A stretch of DNA of 64,000 nucleotides from Dugong dugon (Eukaryota; Chordata; Mammalia; Sirenia; Dugongidae), in contig CM057481.1 in assembly GCA_030035585.1 (NCBI GenBank), positions 56,739,128 to 56,803,127 on the forward strand, in the 5' to 3' direction. Under the pieces are notes generated by a model. It had not been told where the DNA came from, made no database searches, and worked only from the letters and a program-made list of their open reading frames with translations. Of this stretch, positions 22,622-33,864 are shown piece by piece. A program made the translations under genes and the position numbers. Each line of letters begins with the position of its first letter. The first letter of the stretch is position 1.

Positions 22622-22959
22622 GGGTGGGGTGGGTGGAGCCAATGTGGTACCATATACAGAAACACCATGCCGACCATCTGCAGCAAAGACCCAAAAAACT
22701 AAGTAAAATGGATACAAACATCAATACTGGAACCTTAAGCATCAAATGAAGGGATAAAGAACTAGATCAAACACCAAATGGAAGAAGAAACTGAAGGAAA
22801 ACAGAGAATGAGGAGAGATACAGAGTGGAGGTCCCATGCCAACTAACACAGCACAGTGTTGCCATCTTGGAGCGTAGCCAGCAACACGCAGGGAGCACGA
22901 GAAGACAACTTGATGGAGCTCCCAGCAGGAGACAGAGCACCTGGTAACCAGAAAAACAC

Positions 22960-24460
22960 ACTTTCCTTCACGAACCCTTCTGCCCCATATGCCACCTCCA
23001 CCCGCTCCCAACAGGGCACGCTACTCTGCTTGGCTAGAGAGTCACTGGCCTGTTGCCACCCCAGGTCCACACTGCCATCCTGTTGGCTCCTGCAGTGTCA
23101 TTTTTTCCCCTTTCTTCCTCTTATCTCCCTCCAACCAAGACCCGCACACCACCTCCACCCATTTGTGATGTGCCACACTGCATCACTCAGAGAGAGGCCA
23201 ATGACCCACTGACACCCCAGGCCCTGCCCTCACTGGCTCCTGCTGCACCATTTTTTTCCCCTTACTTCCTTTTCTTCCACCCTCCCACCTGTACCTGTAA
23301 GCCACCTTCCCCTCTTCTTGCCAGGCCACACCACACTGCCATAGCTTGACAGCCACTGGACCTCTGCTGTCCTCGGTCTACCCCACCCCCATTCACTGGA
23401 TCCCACCAAGCCATTTTTTAATTTTATCTATTTTTTTCTTTTTTTCCCTTTCTTCCTTTTTTTCTCCCTCCTTCCTAGCCCAGTATGCCACCTCCACCCC
23501 TTCCTGCTGGGCCACACCTCACCGTGCTTAGAGAGCCACAGGCCAGCCAATGTCCAGAGTCTACCCCACTCCCACCCACCAGTTCCTGCCATGCCATTTT
23601 TTAATTTCACTTAATGTATTTTTTCTTTTCTTCCTCCTTTTTTCCTTTTTTTCTCCCTCCCACCTAGCCCCATATGCCACATCTACCCCTTTCCTCTGGG
23701 CAACGTATTACCTCTATGGATAGAGAGCCCCAGGCTCTCCTGCCCCCACCAACTGGCTCCTGCCATGCCATTTTTATATTTTATTTTATTATTTTTTCCC
23801 CTTTCTTCCTTTTCTTTCTCCCTCCCAACTAGCCCTGTACACCACTTCCACCCCTTCCTGTCTTGGCTACAGTGCCACCGTCCCGCCACCATTGCCCAGG
23901 GTTTGCCTCGCACCCACCCACCAGCTCCTGCTGTGCCATTTCTTTCTCTTTTGTCTTTTTCTTTCTCCCTCCCACCTAGCCCCATATGTCACCTCCTCCA
24001 CTTGCTACCAGGCCATGCCACACCGTCACAGCTAGAAAGCCACTGGTCCACCCCCACCTGCCAGCTCCTGCCACACTGCCGTATATATATATATATATTT
24101 GCTTTTTTCTTTCTCTTTTTCTTCTCCTTCTCATAAAACCCTGTATGTCACCTCCCCTCCCTTTAAGCCAGCTCTCAGGTCCACCCTGCCCGCACTTGTC
24201 AGCCCCATGGCACCACCAGTTTCTTTCATTTATTTTTATTATATTATTTTCTCTTTCTCCCTCATAGCTAGCCCAGTACGTCACCTCCCCTCCTTTTCCA
24301 CCAGCACCTGGGTCCACCCCACCCCCACTGGCTGGCCTCCACCATGCCGCCATTTTTTTCTTTTTCTTCCCTTTTCTTTTGCCCCTGCACTTAGTCCTAT
24401 ATGCCACCCCCTTTCTCACTTGCCCAGCCATGCTGCTGTGGCTATAGAGTGTCCCCAGCA
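22960..24460 (+). repeat. Ten-unit C/T-rich tandem array in the L1 5' UTR
   Basis: An anchor resembling 'ccatatgccacctccacc' recurs near 22985, 23144, 23295, 23481, 23671, 23835, 23982, 24141, 24273 and 24397, with spacings of about 159, 151, 186, 190, 164, 147, 159, 132 and 124 bp. Each unit has a GC-rich half ('gccactgg', 'ctcctgccatgcca') and a pyrimidine-only half (T/C runs ending 'tctccctcccacctagcc'). Differing T-run lengths cause most of the length variation. Long open frames on both strands follow from this composition and are not genes. By position it is the promoter-bearing 5' UTR of the L1, comparable in role to monomer arrays of some rodent L1s but unrelated in sequence. Confidence 0.88.
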
Positions 24461-24910
24461 CTCAGGCCTGCCACCACATTGGGCCCGTACTGCCCCTCGC
24501 CTCTCATCACTCAACCAGCTGAATGGTGGGAAGACAGCCCGTACCACTCCCCGTCCAACACCCCTGTCTATCTGGTGAGAAGCTATGAACACTACTACAC
24601 CACTGGACCAACATCAGGAGGCAGACAGTGCATGCCTAGTTTGCCCTCAGACACCTCGCCAAACCAGTGGACAGCAAACAGGCTTGCCCTGCCTGCTAGT
24701 GCTCTACCAGCTCAGATAAGGTGTTTATAGCTATCGTGCTCACAGATGAGCAAGCAGAAAAGCACACCTGGCCCCACCTGCCCTGACATATCAAAACAAA
24801 ACTAAAAAGCAGGATGAAACAAGTGATTATACAAACAGTAAATAAATAAAACAACACCTTAATAGCTCAGAGACAGAAAATAATATCAAACATAAAAAAC
24901 GCAGGACAAG

Positions 24911-26412
24911 ATGGCTCCAGCAAGTGAACAAAATAAAGAATCAGATGACCTTCCGGCAGAAGAAAAGGCAGTTGAACTATCTGATATGGAATTTAAATGA
25001 CTAATATTTAGGGCTCTCCAAGAAATTAGGAAAGAGATCAAGGAAAACAGACAAAACCAAATAAAAAATAGTCAAAATCATGGAAAACCTGGTGAAAACA
25101 TAGCCAAAATCAAGAAAAACACAGACAGAGCGATAGAGGAATTCAGGAAAATATTTCAAGACCAAAATGTCAAGATAAATAATTAGAAATCATACAGAAC
25201 AGCAACAAGAAATTCAAAAGATAAACAACAAAATTTCAGAAGTGGACTACTCGACAGAAGGCCTTAGGAAAAAATATGAAACAATGAAAGACAGAATCAG
25301 CAAGACAGAAGACAAATCCATGGACACCTTTGTTTGAGGAAAAATCAGAGAAAAGAATGAAGAAAACCTAAGAATTATGTGTAACACAATCAACATCAAA
25401 AATTTGTATGTGACTGGAGTTTCAAAACAGAGGAAATGGAAAACACAGAGAAGATTGTTGAAGATTTGCAGGCAGAAAACTTCCCAAATAACCCAAAAGA
25501 TGAAAAACTAACCATCTAAGAAGCTCCATGAACCTCATATAGGATAGACCCTGTGATGGTTGAAATTGTGTGTCAACTTGGCTGGGTCATGATTCTCAGT
25601 GTTTTAATGTAATCACTCCCGTGATTGAATATACTATGAGTAGCCAATCAGAAGAAAGGGAGTCTCCTTGGCGGTGTGGCCTGCATCTGAATATAAGCAG
25701 ACGTTCTGGCTTTTTGCACTCTCTGGATTCTGCGGCTGCCTCCTGTCATCTCATCTCCGGTTCTTGGGACTTGAGCTATCAGCTTATCTGCTGAACCTGG
25801 GATTCATCGATCTGCATAGCCTGTGAATGGGAGCCCTGATCTCCAGACTGCCGATCTTGGGCTTGCTGGCTTCTGCGGCTGTGTGACTTGGGAGAGGCCT
25901 CTACCCTGATCCATGGACTTGGGATGTTCTAGCCTCTACAATCGCGTGAGCTGTTTCCTTGATATAAATCTCTCTATATATATATATTTATACACTTTAC
26001 TGGTTTTGCTTCTCTAGAGAAACCAGCCTAAGACAGACCCCAAAAGAAAGTCACCAAGACATATCATAATCACACTTGCCAAAACCAAAGACAAAGAATG
26101 AATCTTGAGAGCATCTCAAGAAAAGTGAAAAGTCACTTACAAAGGGGAAATAATAAGACTAAGCTCTGATTACTCAGCAGAAACTATGCAGGCAAAAAGG
26201 CAGTGAGATGACATACATAAAAACTTGAAAGAAAAAAAATTACTAACCAAAAATAATATATCCTTCAAAACTCTCTCAAATACGAGGGTGAAATTAGGAC
26301 AATTCCAGATAAACAGAAATTAAGGAAATTTGTAAAAACCAAACCAAACTTACAAGTAATATTAAAAGGAGTCCTTCAGTTAGAGAAAACAACAATATCA
26401 GACAACAACTAG
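24911..26412 (+). pseudogene. L1 ORF1 (RNA-binding protein), disrupted
   Basis: ORF1p is the trimeric RNA-binding chaperone of L1. The start ATG at 24911 encodes MAPASEQNKESDDLP, matching the start MASATSQNKESRNFP of the second L1 at 60409. Codon 30 is a TGA (24998-25000) where the other copy has AGA. Downstream sequence (about 25000-25400) is lysine/glutamate-rich, as expected for the coiled coil. A solo LTR interrupts at 25552-26035. The C-terminal domain is recognisable after it ('gcaaaaaggcagtgagatga', 'aaatacgagggtgaaattag') and the frame ends with TAG at 26410-26412. Several further frameshifts are present. Confidence 0.88.
25552..26035 (+). mobile_element. Solo LTR (ERVL/MLT2-like) inside L1 ORF1
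   Basis: A 484-bp element from 'tgtgatggttgaaattgtgt' to 'aaaccagcctaagaca', with TG...CA ends and a perfect 5-bp target duplication gaccc (25547-25551 and 26036-26040). L1 ORF1 sequence resumes exactly at the right copy. It shares layout with the element at 56212-56775. No internal retroviral genes are present, as expected for a solo LTR left by recombination. Family naming is by similarity to ERVL-class LTR ends. Confidence 0.85.
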
Positions 26413-26869
26413 AGTCTAGGACACAGGACAGCATCAGCCAGATCCAACGTAGGTAAAGAACTCACAATAATAAAACAAAGCTAAAAGACTTAAAACAGGG
26501 AAACAGATGTCTATCTGTAAATGACGACAATGCCAAGACAACAAAAGAGGGAATGAATGGTGTAGGCACAGAACTTTCAAAAGCAGAGAAGGTAAGGTGA
26601 TATCAAGTAATAAAAGACTGGTTCAAACATAGGAAGATAAGGATAAATTTCAAGGTACCCATGAAGAAAGTTAACAAACCTACTCATCAGAATAAAAAAG
26701 AAGAAAAACGTAAACACTCAGCAAACACAAAATCTATAATAACAAAAGAAAAGAAAATCCACAAACAAAAGGAACTCAGCACAGGAAAGTAAGAGGAACA
26801 AAGAAAAAGTCAGCACCACAAAAAAAAAAAAAAAAAGAAAAAAAGAAAAAAAAAGAAAAGCAGAACATT
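26413..26869 (+). other. Long L1 inter-ORF spacer
   Basis: About 457 bp between the ORF1 stop and ORF2 start, purine-rich. It ends in an A-rich tract (26818-26860) directly before the ORF2 ATG. Human and mouse L1 spacers are only some tens of base pairs. The second L1 in this window lacks most of this region by deletion. Confidence 0.75.
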
Positions 26870-29800
26870 ATGACAGCAATAAACTCATACCTATTGATAA
26901 CTACACTGAATGTGAATGGCTTAAACACACCTGTAAATAGACAGAGAGTGGTAGAATGGATAATAAAACATGACCCATTACTATGCTGTCTACAAGAGAC
27001 ACACTTTAGACACAAAGACATAAATATATTAAAAATCAAATGATGGGAAAAAACATATCAAGAAAACAATAACAAAAAAAGGGCAGAAGTGGCAATACTA
27101 ATCTCCAATAAAATAGACTTTAAGGAAAAACCAAGCATAAAAGACAAGGACTTTATAAAATGATTAAAGAGACAATCCACCAAAAAGACATAATCTTAAT
27201 AAATTTCTATGCACTCAATTACAGGGCTTCAAAATACATAAACTCTAACAGCACTGAACAGAGAAATTGACTGTTCCACAATAATAGAAGGAAACTTCAA
27301 CACACCACTGTCAGTAATGGACAGAACATCTAGGAAGAAACTCAGAGATATAGAAGAACTAAGCCAAAACCAACCAACCTGATCTCATAGACACACAGAG
27401 AACACTCCACAAAAAAGCAGGAAAGTATACTGTTTTCCAATGCACATGGAACATTCTCCAGAACAGACCACATTTGAGGCCACAAAGCAACTCTCAATAA
27501 AATCCAAAACATTGAAATAATACAAAGCATTCTTTCTGATCAAAATGTCATAAAAGTAGAAATCAGTAACAGGGAAAGCAAGGGAAAAAAATCAAATACA
27601 TGGAACCTGAATAACACCTTGCTTACAAACTACTGGGTAATAGACAAAATCAAAGCGGTAATAAAAAAGATTCCTAGAATCAAATGAGAATGAAAACACA
27701 TCCTACCAAAACCTTTGGGACACAGAAAAAGCAGTACTTGGAGGTCAATTTATAGCATAAACACACACATAAAAAAAGAAGAAGGGGCCAAAATCAAAAT
27801 GTTAGCCCTACAATTTGAATAAAAGAAAGAGATCAGCAAAAGAAGCCCACAGCCACCACAAGAAAGGTAATAATAAAGATTAGGGTGAAAATAAATGAAA
27901 CAGAGAGCAGAAAAACAGTAAAAAGAATCAATGAGACCAAAAGTTGTTTCTTCGAAAATATCAACAAAACAGACAAACCACTGGCCAAACTGAAGAAAGA
28001 AAAATAGAAGAGGAAGCAAATAACTGAAATGAGATGGGGGACATTACAACAGACCCAAATGAAATAAAAAGGATCATAACAGAACACTATGAAAAACTGT
28101 ACTCCAACAAATTTGTCAACCGAGAAGAAATGGACAAATTTCTAGAAACACAATATTTACCTAGACTAACACAAGCTGAGAAAGAAAATCTGAACAGACC
28201 CATAACAAGAGAAGAGATCAAAGAGGTGCTAAAAATAACTCCCAACAACAACAAAAAAAGCCCTGGCTCAGATGGCTTCACTGGAGAATTTTACCAAATA
28301 TTCAGAGAAAAGCTCACAACAGTACTACTCAAATTATTTCAGAGCACAGAAAAGGAAGAAATACTCTTGAATTCATTCTACGAAGCCAGCATAACCCTGA
28401 TACCAAAGCCAGGCAAAGACACCACAAGAAAATTGCAGACCAATATCTCTCATGAATATAGATGAAAAAAATTCTCAACAAAATTCTATCCAAAAGAATC
28501 CAGCATCCTATCTAAAAAATAATACACCACGACCAAGTGGGATTCATACCAGGTATGCAAGGATGGTTCAACATTAGAAAATGAATCAATGTAATACACC
28601 ACATAAATAGGACAAATATAAAGAATCACATGATCATCTCAATCGATGCAGAAAAGGCATTTGATAAAGTCCACCACCCATTCCTGATAAAAATTCTCAA
28701 CAAAATAGGAATAGAAAGGAAATTCCTCAACATAATTAAGGGCATCTATACAAAACAAACAGCCAACATCATTTTCAACTCAGAAAGGCTAAAAACGTTC
28801 CCCCTGAAAACAAGAACAAGGCAAGGATGCCCTTTATCACCACTCCTATTTAACATCGGGTTGGAAGTCTTAGCTAGAGCAATAAGGCAAGAAAAAGAAA
28901 AAGGGCTTCCAAACTAGAAAAGAAGTAAAGCTACTCCTATTTGCAGATGATATGATCCTATACATAGAGAACCCCAAAGATTCTACAAGAAAACTACCGG
29001 AGATAACAGAAAGATTCAGCAGAACAGCAGGATACGAGATCAACATATAAAAATCAGTTATATTCCTATACACCAACAAAGAGAGCTTCGAAAAAGAAAT
29101 CAGGAAAACAATACCATTCATAATAGCTCCTAAAAAGATAAAATATTTAGGAATAAACCTACCCAGCGATGTAAAAGACTATACAAAGAAAACTACAAAA
29201 CACTACTGCAAGAAACCAAGAGACTTACATAAACGGAAAAATATACTATGCTCATGGATAGGAACACTCAACATTGTGAAAATGTCAATCCTACCCAAAG
29301 CGATCTACAGATATAATGCAATCCCAATCCAAATACTAACAGCCTTCTTTAATGAGATGGAAAAACTAATCACCAACTTTATATGGAAAGGAAAGAGGTC
29401 CGAGTAAGCAAAGAATTATTGAAGAAAAAGAACACCGTAGGAGGCCTTACACTACCTGATGTCAGAACCTACTATACAGCTACAGTAGTAACCAAAACAG
29501 CCTGGTACAGGTGCCACAGCAGATACACAGACCAGTGGAACAGAATCGAGAACCCAAATGTAAATCCACCCACCTATACTCAGCTGATCTTTGAAAAAGT
29601 ATAGAAGTTCATTAAATGGGGGAAAAGATAGTCTTTTCAACATGCGGTGCTAGCAAAACTGGGCATCCATCTGTAAAAAAATGAAATAGGACCCATAACT
29701 CACACCATACACAAAAACTAACCAAAATGGATTGAGCATAAACATAAACCTAAAACAATAAAAATCGTGGAAGAAAAATTAGGGACAACACTAGAGGCTC

Positions 29801-30680
29801 TAGTACATGGTATAAACATAATACAAACTATAACTAACAATTCACAAACTCCAGCAGATAAACTAGATAACTCAGAGCTCCTAAAAATTAAACACTTATG
29901 CTCAACAAAAGACTTCACTGCAAGAGTAAAAAGAGAACCTACAGATTGGGAAACATTTTTTGTCTACAACATATCCGACAAGGGTCTAATCTCTAAAATC
30001 TTTAGAATACTTCAACATTTCAACAACAAAAAGACAAATAATCCAATTAAAAAATGGGCAAAGGATATGAACAGACACTTCACCAAAGAAGACATTCAGG
30101 AAGCTAGACAAACGAGGAAATGCTTGCGATCATTAGCCATTAGAGAAATTCAAATCAAAACTACAGTGAGATACTATCTCACCCCAACATTACTGGCACT
30201 AATCAAAAAAATAAAAATAAAAACAGAAAATAAGAAATGTTGGAGAGGTCGTGTGTTGCAAGGAAATTGGAACTCTTATGCACTGCTGGTGGCAATGTAA
30301 AATGGTACAACCACTACAGAAAATGAAATGGCGCCTCCTTAAAAAGCTACAAACAGAAATAGCATATGATCCAGCAATCCCACTCCTAGGAATATATTCT
30401 AGAGAAATAATAGCAGTCACACAAATAGACATATGCACACCCATGTTCATTGCAGCATTATTCACAATAGTGAAAAGATGGAAACAAACTAAGTGCCCAT
30501 CAACAGATGAATGGATAAATAAATAATGGTTACATACACACAGTGAAATACTACATAAATGATAAAGAACAACTCTGAATCAGTGAAACATCTCACAACG
30601 TGGATGAATCTGGAGGGCATTATGCTGAGAGAAGTAAGTCAATCACAAAAGGACAAATATTGTATGAGACCACTATTAGA
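26870..30680 (+). pseudogene. L1 ORF2 (endonuclease/reverse transcriptase), disrupted
   Basis: ORF2p nicks target DNA and reverse-transcribes L1 RNA. The start ATG at 26870 gives MTAINSYLLITTLNVNGLN, a standard L1 endonuclease start. QETH with the catalytic Glu at codon 43 lies at 26993-27004. The later GDFNT motif reads G-N-F-N (Asn codon at 27293-27295), so one catalytic Asp is lost. Reverse transcriptase: [12 protein letters not shown] near 28259, [12 protein letters not shown] at 28633, [12 protein letters not shown] near 28822, FADD at 28940-28951. C-terminal part: HFTKEDI near 30078, the Cys-rich region beginning CWRG near 30238 and frameshifted within it, then DPAIPLLGIY near 30370. 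Several stops and frameshifts. The 3' limit is approximate. Confidence 0.93.
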
Positions 30681-31671
30681 AAAACCCCAAAATAGGTTTA
30701 CACACAGAAAAAAAAACAATTTTTGATGGGTACAAGGGAGAGGAGGGCGTGGGAGAGGAAATCACTAACTAGATAGTATACAAGTGTTAAATTTGGTGAA
30801 GGGAAAGACAACACACAACATAAGGGAAGTCAGTGCAGCTTTTCCAAGGCAAAGTCATAGGAGCTTCCTAGACACATCCAAACACCTTGAGAGACCAAGT
30901 TACTGGGGTTGAGGGCTGGGAACCATGGTCTCAGGAAGACATATAGGTCAACTGGCATAACATAGTTCACAAAGAAAATGCTCTACATCCTGTTTTGGTG
31001 AGTAGCATCTGGGGTCTTAAAAGCTTGCAAATGGCTGTCTGAAATATACCTATACGGTCCTATCGTGGTCTGAGCAAAGAAGAATGAAGAAAACCAAGGA
31101 AAATATTAGTCCAAAGGACTAACGGATAACATGAACCACAGCCTCCACCAGCCTGAGCCCAGAAGAATTAGATGGTGCCCAGCTACCACCACTGGTTGCT
31201 CTGATGGGGATCACAATAGAGGGTTCTGGACAAAGTGGGAGAAAAATGTAGAACGAAATTCAAATTAAAAAAATAAAAAAAATAAAAAGACCAGACTTAC
31301 TTGTCTGACAGAGACTGGAGGATCCCAGACACCCTGCTAAGTCAGAAGTGAAGCCACTCTCTAAGTCTACCTTTCAGCAAAAGATTATACAGGCCTATAA
31401 AACAAACAATAATACACGCGAGGAATGTGCTTCTTAGTTCAATTAAGTATAAGAGACCAAACGGGCAACGTTTGCCCAAAAGCAAAGAGGAGAAGGAAGG
31501 AAGGGACAGGAATCCTGAAGAGTGGACAGGGGAACTCGAGGTGCAAAGGGAAAGGGCGAGAGTGCTGACTCATTGTGGGCATTGCAACCAATGTCACAAA
31601 ACAATTTGTGTATAAATTTTTGAATGAAAAACTAATTTGCACTGTAAACTTCCACCTAAAACATAAAAAAA
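30681..31671 (+). other. L1 3' UTR and A-tail
   Basis: About 1 kb with segments found again in other copies here: 'ggggtcttaaaagcttgc', 'gaccagacttacttgtctga', 'aacttccacctaaaac' before the final A-run. A-rich blocks occur at 31265-31290. Fragments of the same 3' UTR recur at 35215-36178 (minus), 46215-46586 and 50221-50884. Confidence 0.88.
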
Positions 31672-31745
31672 AAAGTCAATTAATGGCCCTTCAAGTCTTT
31701 TTCACAATACATCACTGTGAAGTTGCTTGTATGGAGGAGCAGATT
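31672..31745 (-). mobile_element. LTR fragment, right half of the L1 target
   Basis: Continues the reversed LTR broken at 22621 ('ggcccttcaagtctttttca', 'catcactgtgaag'). The right limit is vague. Confidence 0.55.
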
Positions 31746-32100
31746 TTTGGAAGTCCTTATTCCGGCATTCTGGAAGTGCTCCCTGAAATATCTTTCTTTA
31801 CTTTTAAGTCTACCTTTCTATAACTAACATATTTTGTCATTTCCAGAACCACCATTTCTGCTGGCCAACCTTGAAAGCAGCCAGACTTCAAACTTTTGTA
31901 TATGCCACAAATATAAGTTATCTTTCTCTACCTTACCACCATGATCTATTCTTCTAAAACCAAATTAAAAACTAACTTTTCTTAAAAATCTTCATATGAC
32001 TTGCAGAGTGACATACAGGCTCATGTCAGTCATGGAATCTGACATGCATCAAATAATCTGAACATTTCATTTTTCATACTCTTGCCTTTGACCACAAAAT
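31746..32100. other. Unassigned non-coding DNA
   Basis: Possibly further decayed LTR. No confident assignment. Confidence 0.35.
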
Positions 32101-32104
32101 TCTC

Positions 32105-32640
32105 TTTCTGCTATCTACTGCTGGGTAACAAATTACCTCAAAACTTTTTGGCTTAAAGCAACAATTATCATTTATTTGCCATAAAATCTTGTCTATTAAA
32201 CAAATGCCCAGGGCCAGATGATCAAGCAGCTAGTATTGCGTAGTTTCTGTGGGAAAGAAAATTACAGCAGCTTGACTGGAAAATTCTAGCTTGGGTTCTC
32301 TCGGGTTGCAGTCAGATGTTGACTGTGCCTAGAGTATCCACTTCCAAGGCAACTCTCTTACAGGGCTGGCGGGTTGGTGCTGGCTGTTACTCAGGGCCTC
32401 AGCTCCTCTAGACGTGGGCCTCTTCACAGGATTGTCTGAGCATCCTCATACAGGACAGCTGCTTCCTTTAGAGTGAATGACCCAAGAGAATAGGGAAGAA
32501 GCTCCAGTGCCTTTTGTGACCTAGTGTTGGAAGTCACACATCGTCACATTTGAAATATTGTATTGGTCACACAAAGCCAGCCCTGATTCAGCGTGGGAAG
32601 GGCACAAATACATGGAGACATGGATCATTTGAGAGTGTCT
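32105..32640 (-). mobile_element. Old MaLR/MLT1-like LTR, antisense
   Basis: 'ctactgctgggtaacaaatt', 'agggcctcagctcctctaga', 'gtgggcctcttcacaggatt', 'gttggaagtcacacatcgtc' follow the same layout as the LTR at 14685-15476. Confidence 0.6.
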
Positions 32641-32704
32641 TAGAAGTTAACTATACAGCGTTTACTTTGCTAAGACCCTGTGCTGAATATAAAATTCTAT
32701 AAAT

Positions 32705-33292
32705 TTTTTTGAATCCATAATCAACACCCATGGAAGCAGCAGTCAAGAAATCAAACAACGCATGGCATTGGGCAAATCTGCTGCAAAAGACCTCTTTAGA
32801 GTGTTAAAAAGCAAAGATGTCACTTTGAGGACTAAGGTGCGCCTGACCCAAGCCATGGTGTTTTCAATTGCCTCATATACTTGCGAAAGATGGACAACGA
32901 ATGAGGAAGATCGAAGAATTGATGCCTTTGAATTACGGTGTTGGCAAAGAATATTGAATATACTGTGGACTGCCAGAAGAAAGAACAAATCTGTCTTGGA
33001 AGAAGTACAGACAGAATGCTCCTTAGAAGCAAGGATGGTGGAATCTCGTCTCATGCACTTTAGACATGTTATCAGGAGGGACCAGTCCCTGGAGAAGGAA
33101 ACCATGCTTGGTAAAGTAGAGGGTCAGTGAAGGAGAGGAAGATCCTCAAGGAGACAGACTGACACAGTGGCTGCAACAATGGGCTCAAGCGTAACAATGA
33201 CTACGAGGATGGCCTGGGGCTGGGCAGTGTTTCGTTCTGCTGTACAGGGGGTCTCCATGAGTCAGAAGTGACTCAGCAGCACCTAACAACAC
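32705..33292 (+). mobile_element. RTE LINE 3' end (RTE1-like)
   Basis: 5'-truncated RTE retrotransposon with the C-terminal coding part and 3' end. The frame at 32762-33130 contains TKVRLTQAMVFSIASYTCER and WQRILNI, the typical RTE region after the reverse transcriptase. The end 'ccatgagtcagaagtgactc' plus 'agcacctaacaac' is the RTE 3' terminus, whose core AfroSINEs copy. The frame is cut short before the expected end. Confidence 0.9.
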
Positions 33293-33299
33293 CAATGTA

Positions 33300-33862
33300 A
33301 GTATGCTCATCTCTTAAAAGAAGTGCAAATCTATTCACAGAGGAAAAGAAACACATTCTAGTAACAATAACACTACACATAAGTGATAAGTCATAAATGA
33401 AAGAAAGATGGCTTGCTCTGTGAATTCAGACAAGGTAGACACTGCATCTAGCTTCCAGAACAGGGGTTTTGGTCTGAGAGGTACTCTTGGCTGTGAATGA
33501 GATATCAGAAAACAATTGTCTATTTGTTAGTCCCAGTAAGTTCCTTTTCAGATAGAAAGGAAAATATGCATATTTGAATTGCTTAGGTCAAAAACAAATT
33601 TTGACCTTGTGAACTGAGGGTTTGTAAAAATATCTGAAAACTCATGGCAGGAGGAGAACTTCAGAAATCTTCAGGAATAATTTTTTGCTAAACCAATGAA
33701 ACCAGAATTTATTGACCTCAGTTATAATCTGTGTCCTGGATTTTCTGAGGAAAAGCCAGTGTCTTCTGAATTTTAACTATCTTAGACTGGATTAGAGATT
33801 ATCCAGATATTGCTTCTAATTAATCAACAATTAAATTATGACTCTCCAGAAATGTAAAGTTG
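33300..33862. other. Unassigned non-coding DNA
   Basis: No recognised element between two RTE fragments of opposite orientation. Confidence 0.4.
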
Positions 33863-33864
33863 TA

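Larger units (their letters stand above)
22622..31671 (+). mobile_element. Complete L1 retrotransposon, inactive, about 9 kb
   Basis: Autonomous non-LTR retrotransposon with all parts in order: 5' UTR (22622-24910), ORF1 (24911-26412), spacer (26413-26869), ORF2 (26870 to about 30680), 3' UTR and A-tail (to 31671). Flanking sequences AAAGTCATTAGTGG (22608-22621) and AAAGTCAATTAATGG (31672-31686) look like an aged target-site duplication. Both lie in one pre-existing reversed LTR, which fixes the ends. Without the later solo LTR (484 bp) the element is about 8.6 kb, clearly longer than the 6-7 kb usual for human or mouse L1. The extra length is in the 5' UTR and the spacer. Many stops and frameshifts make it dead. 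Confidence 0.93.

Noticed and set aside
22842-23212. Coding exon upstream of the array (118-codon frame)
   Set aside because: It is part of the L1 5' UTR, with low-complexity proline/serine-rich translation and no splice-like boundaries.
22960-24460. CRISPR-like array
   Set aside because: Units are long, degenerate and without short identical repeats separated by unique spacers, and the sequence is mammalian.
23976-24578. Overlapping open frames of 159-161 codons on both strands in the L1 5' UTR
   Set aside because: The region is C/T-rich and poor in stop codons on either strand. The products are low-complexity, and the repeat units explain them.
32743-33105. Minus-strand frame of 120 codons
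   Set aside because: Antisense to the RTE frame at 32762-33130.
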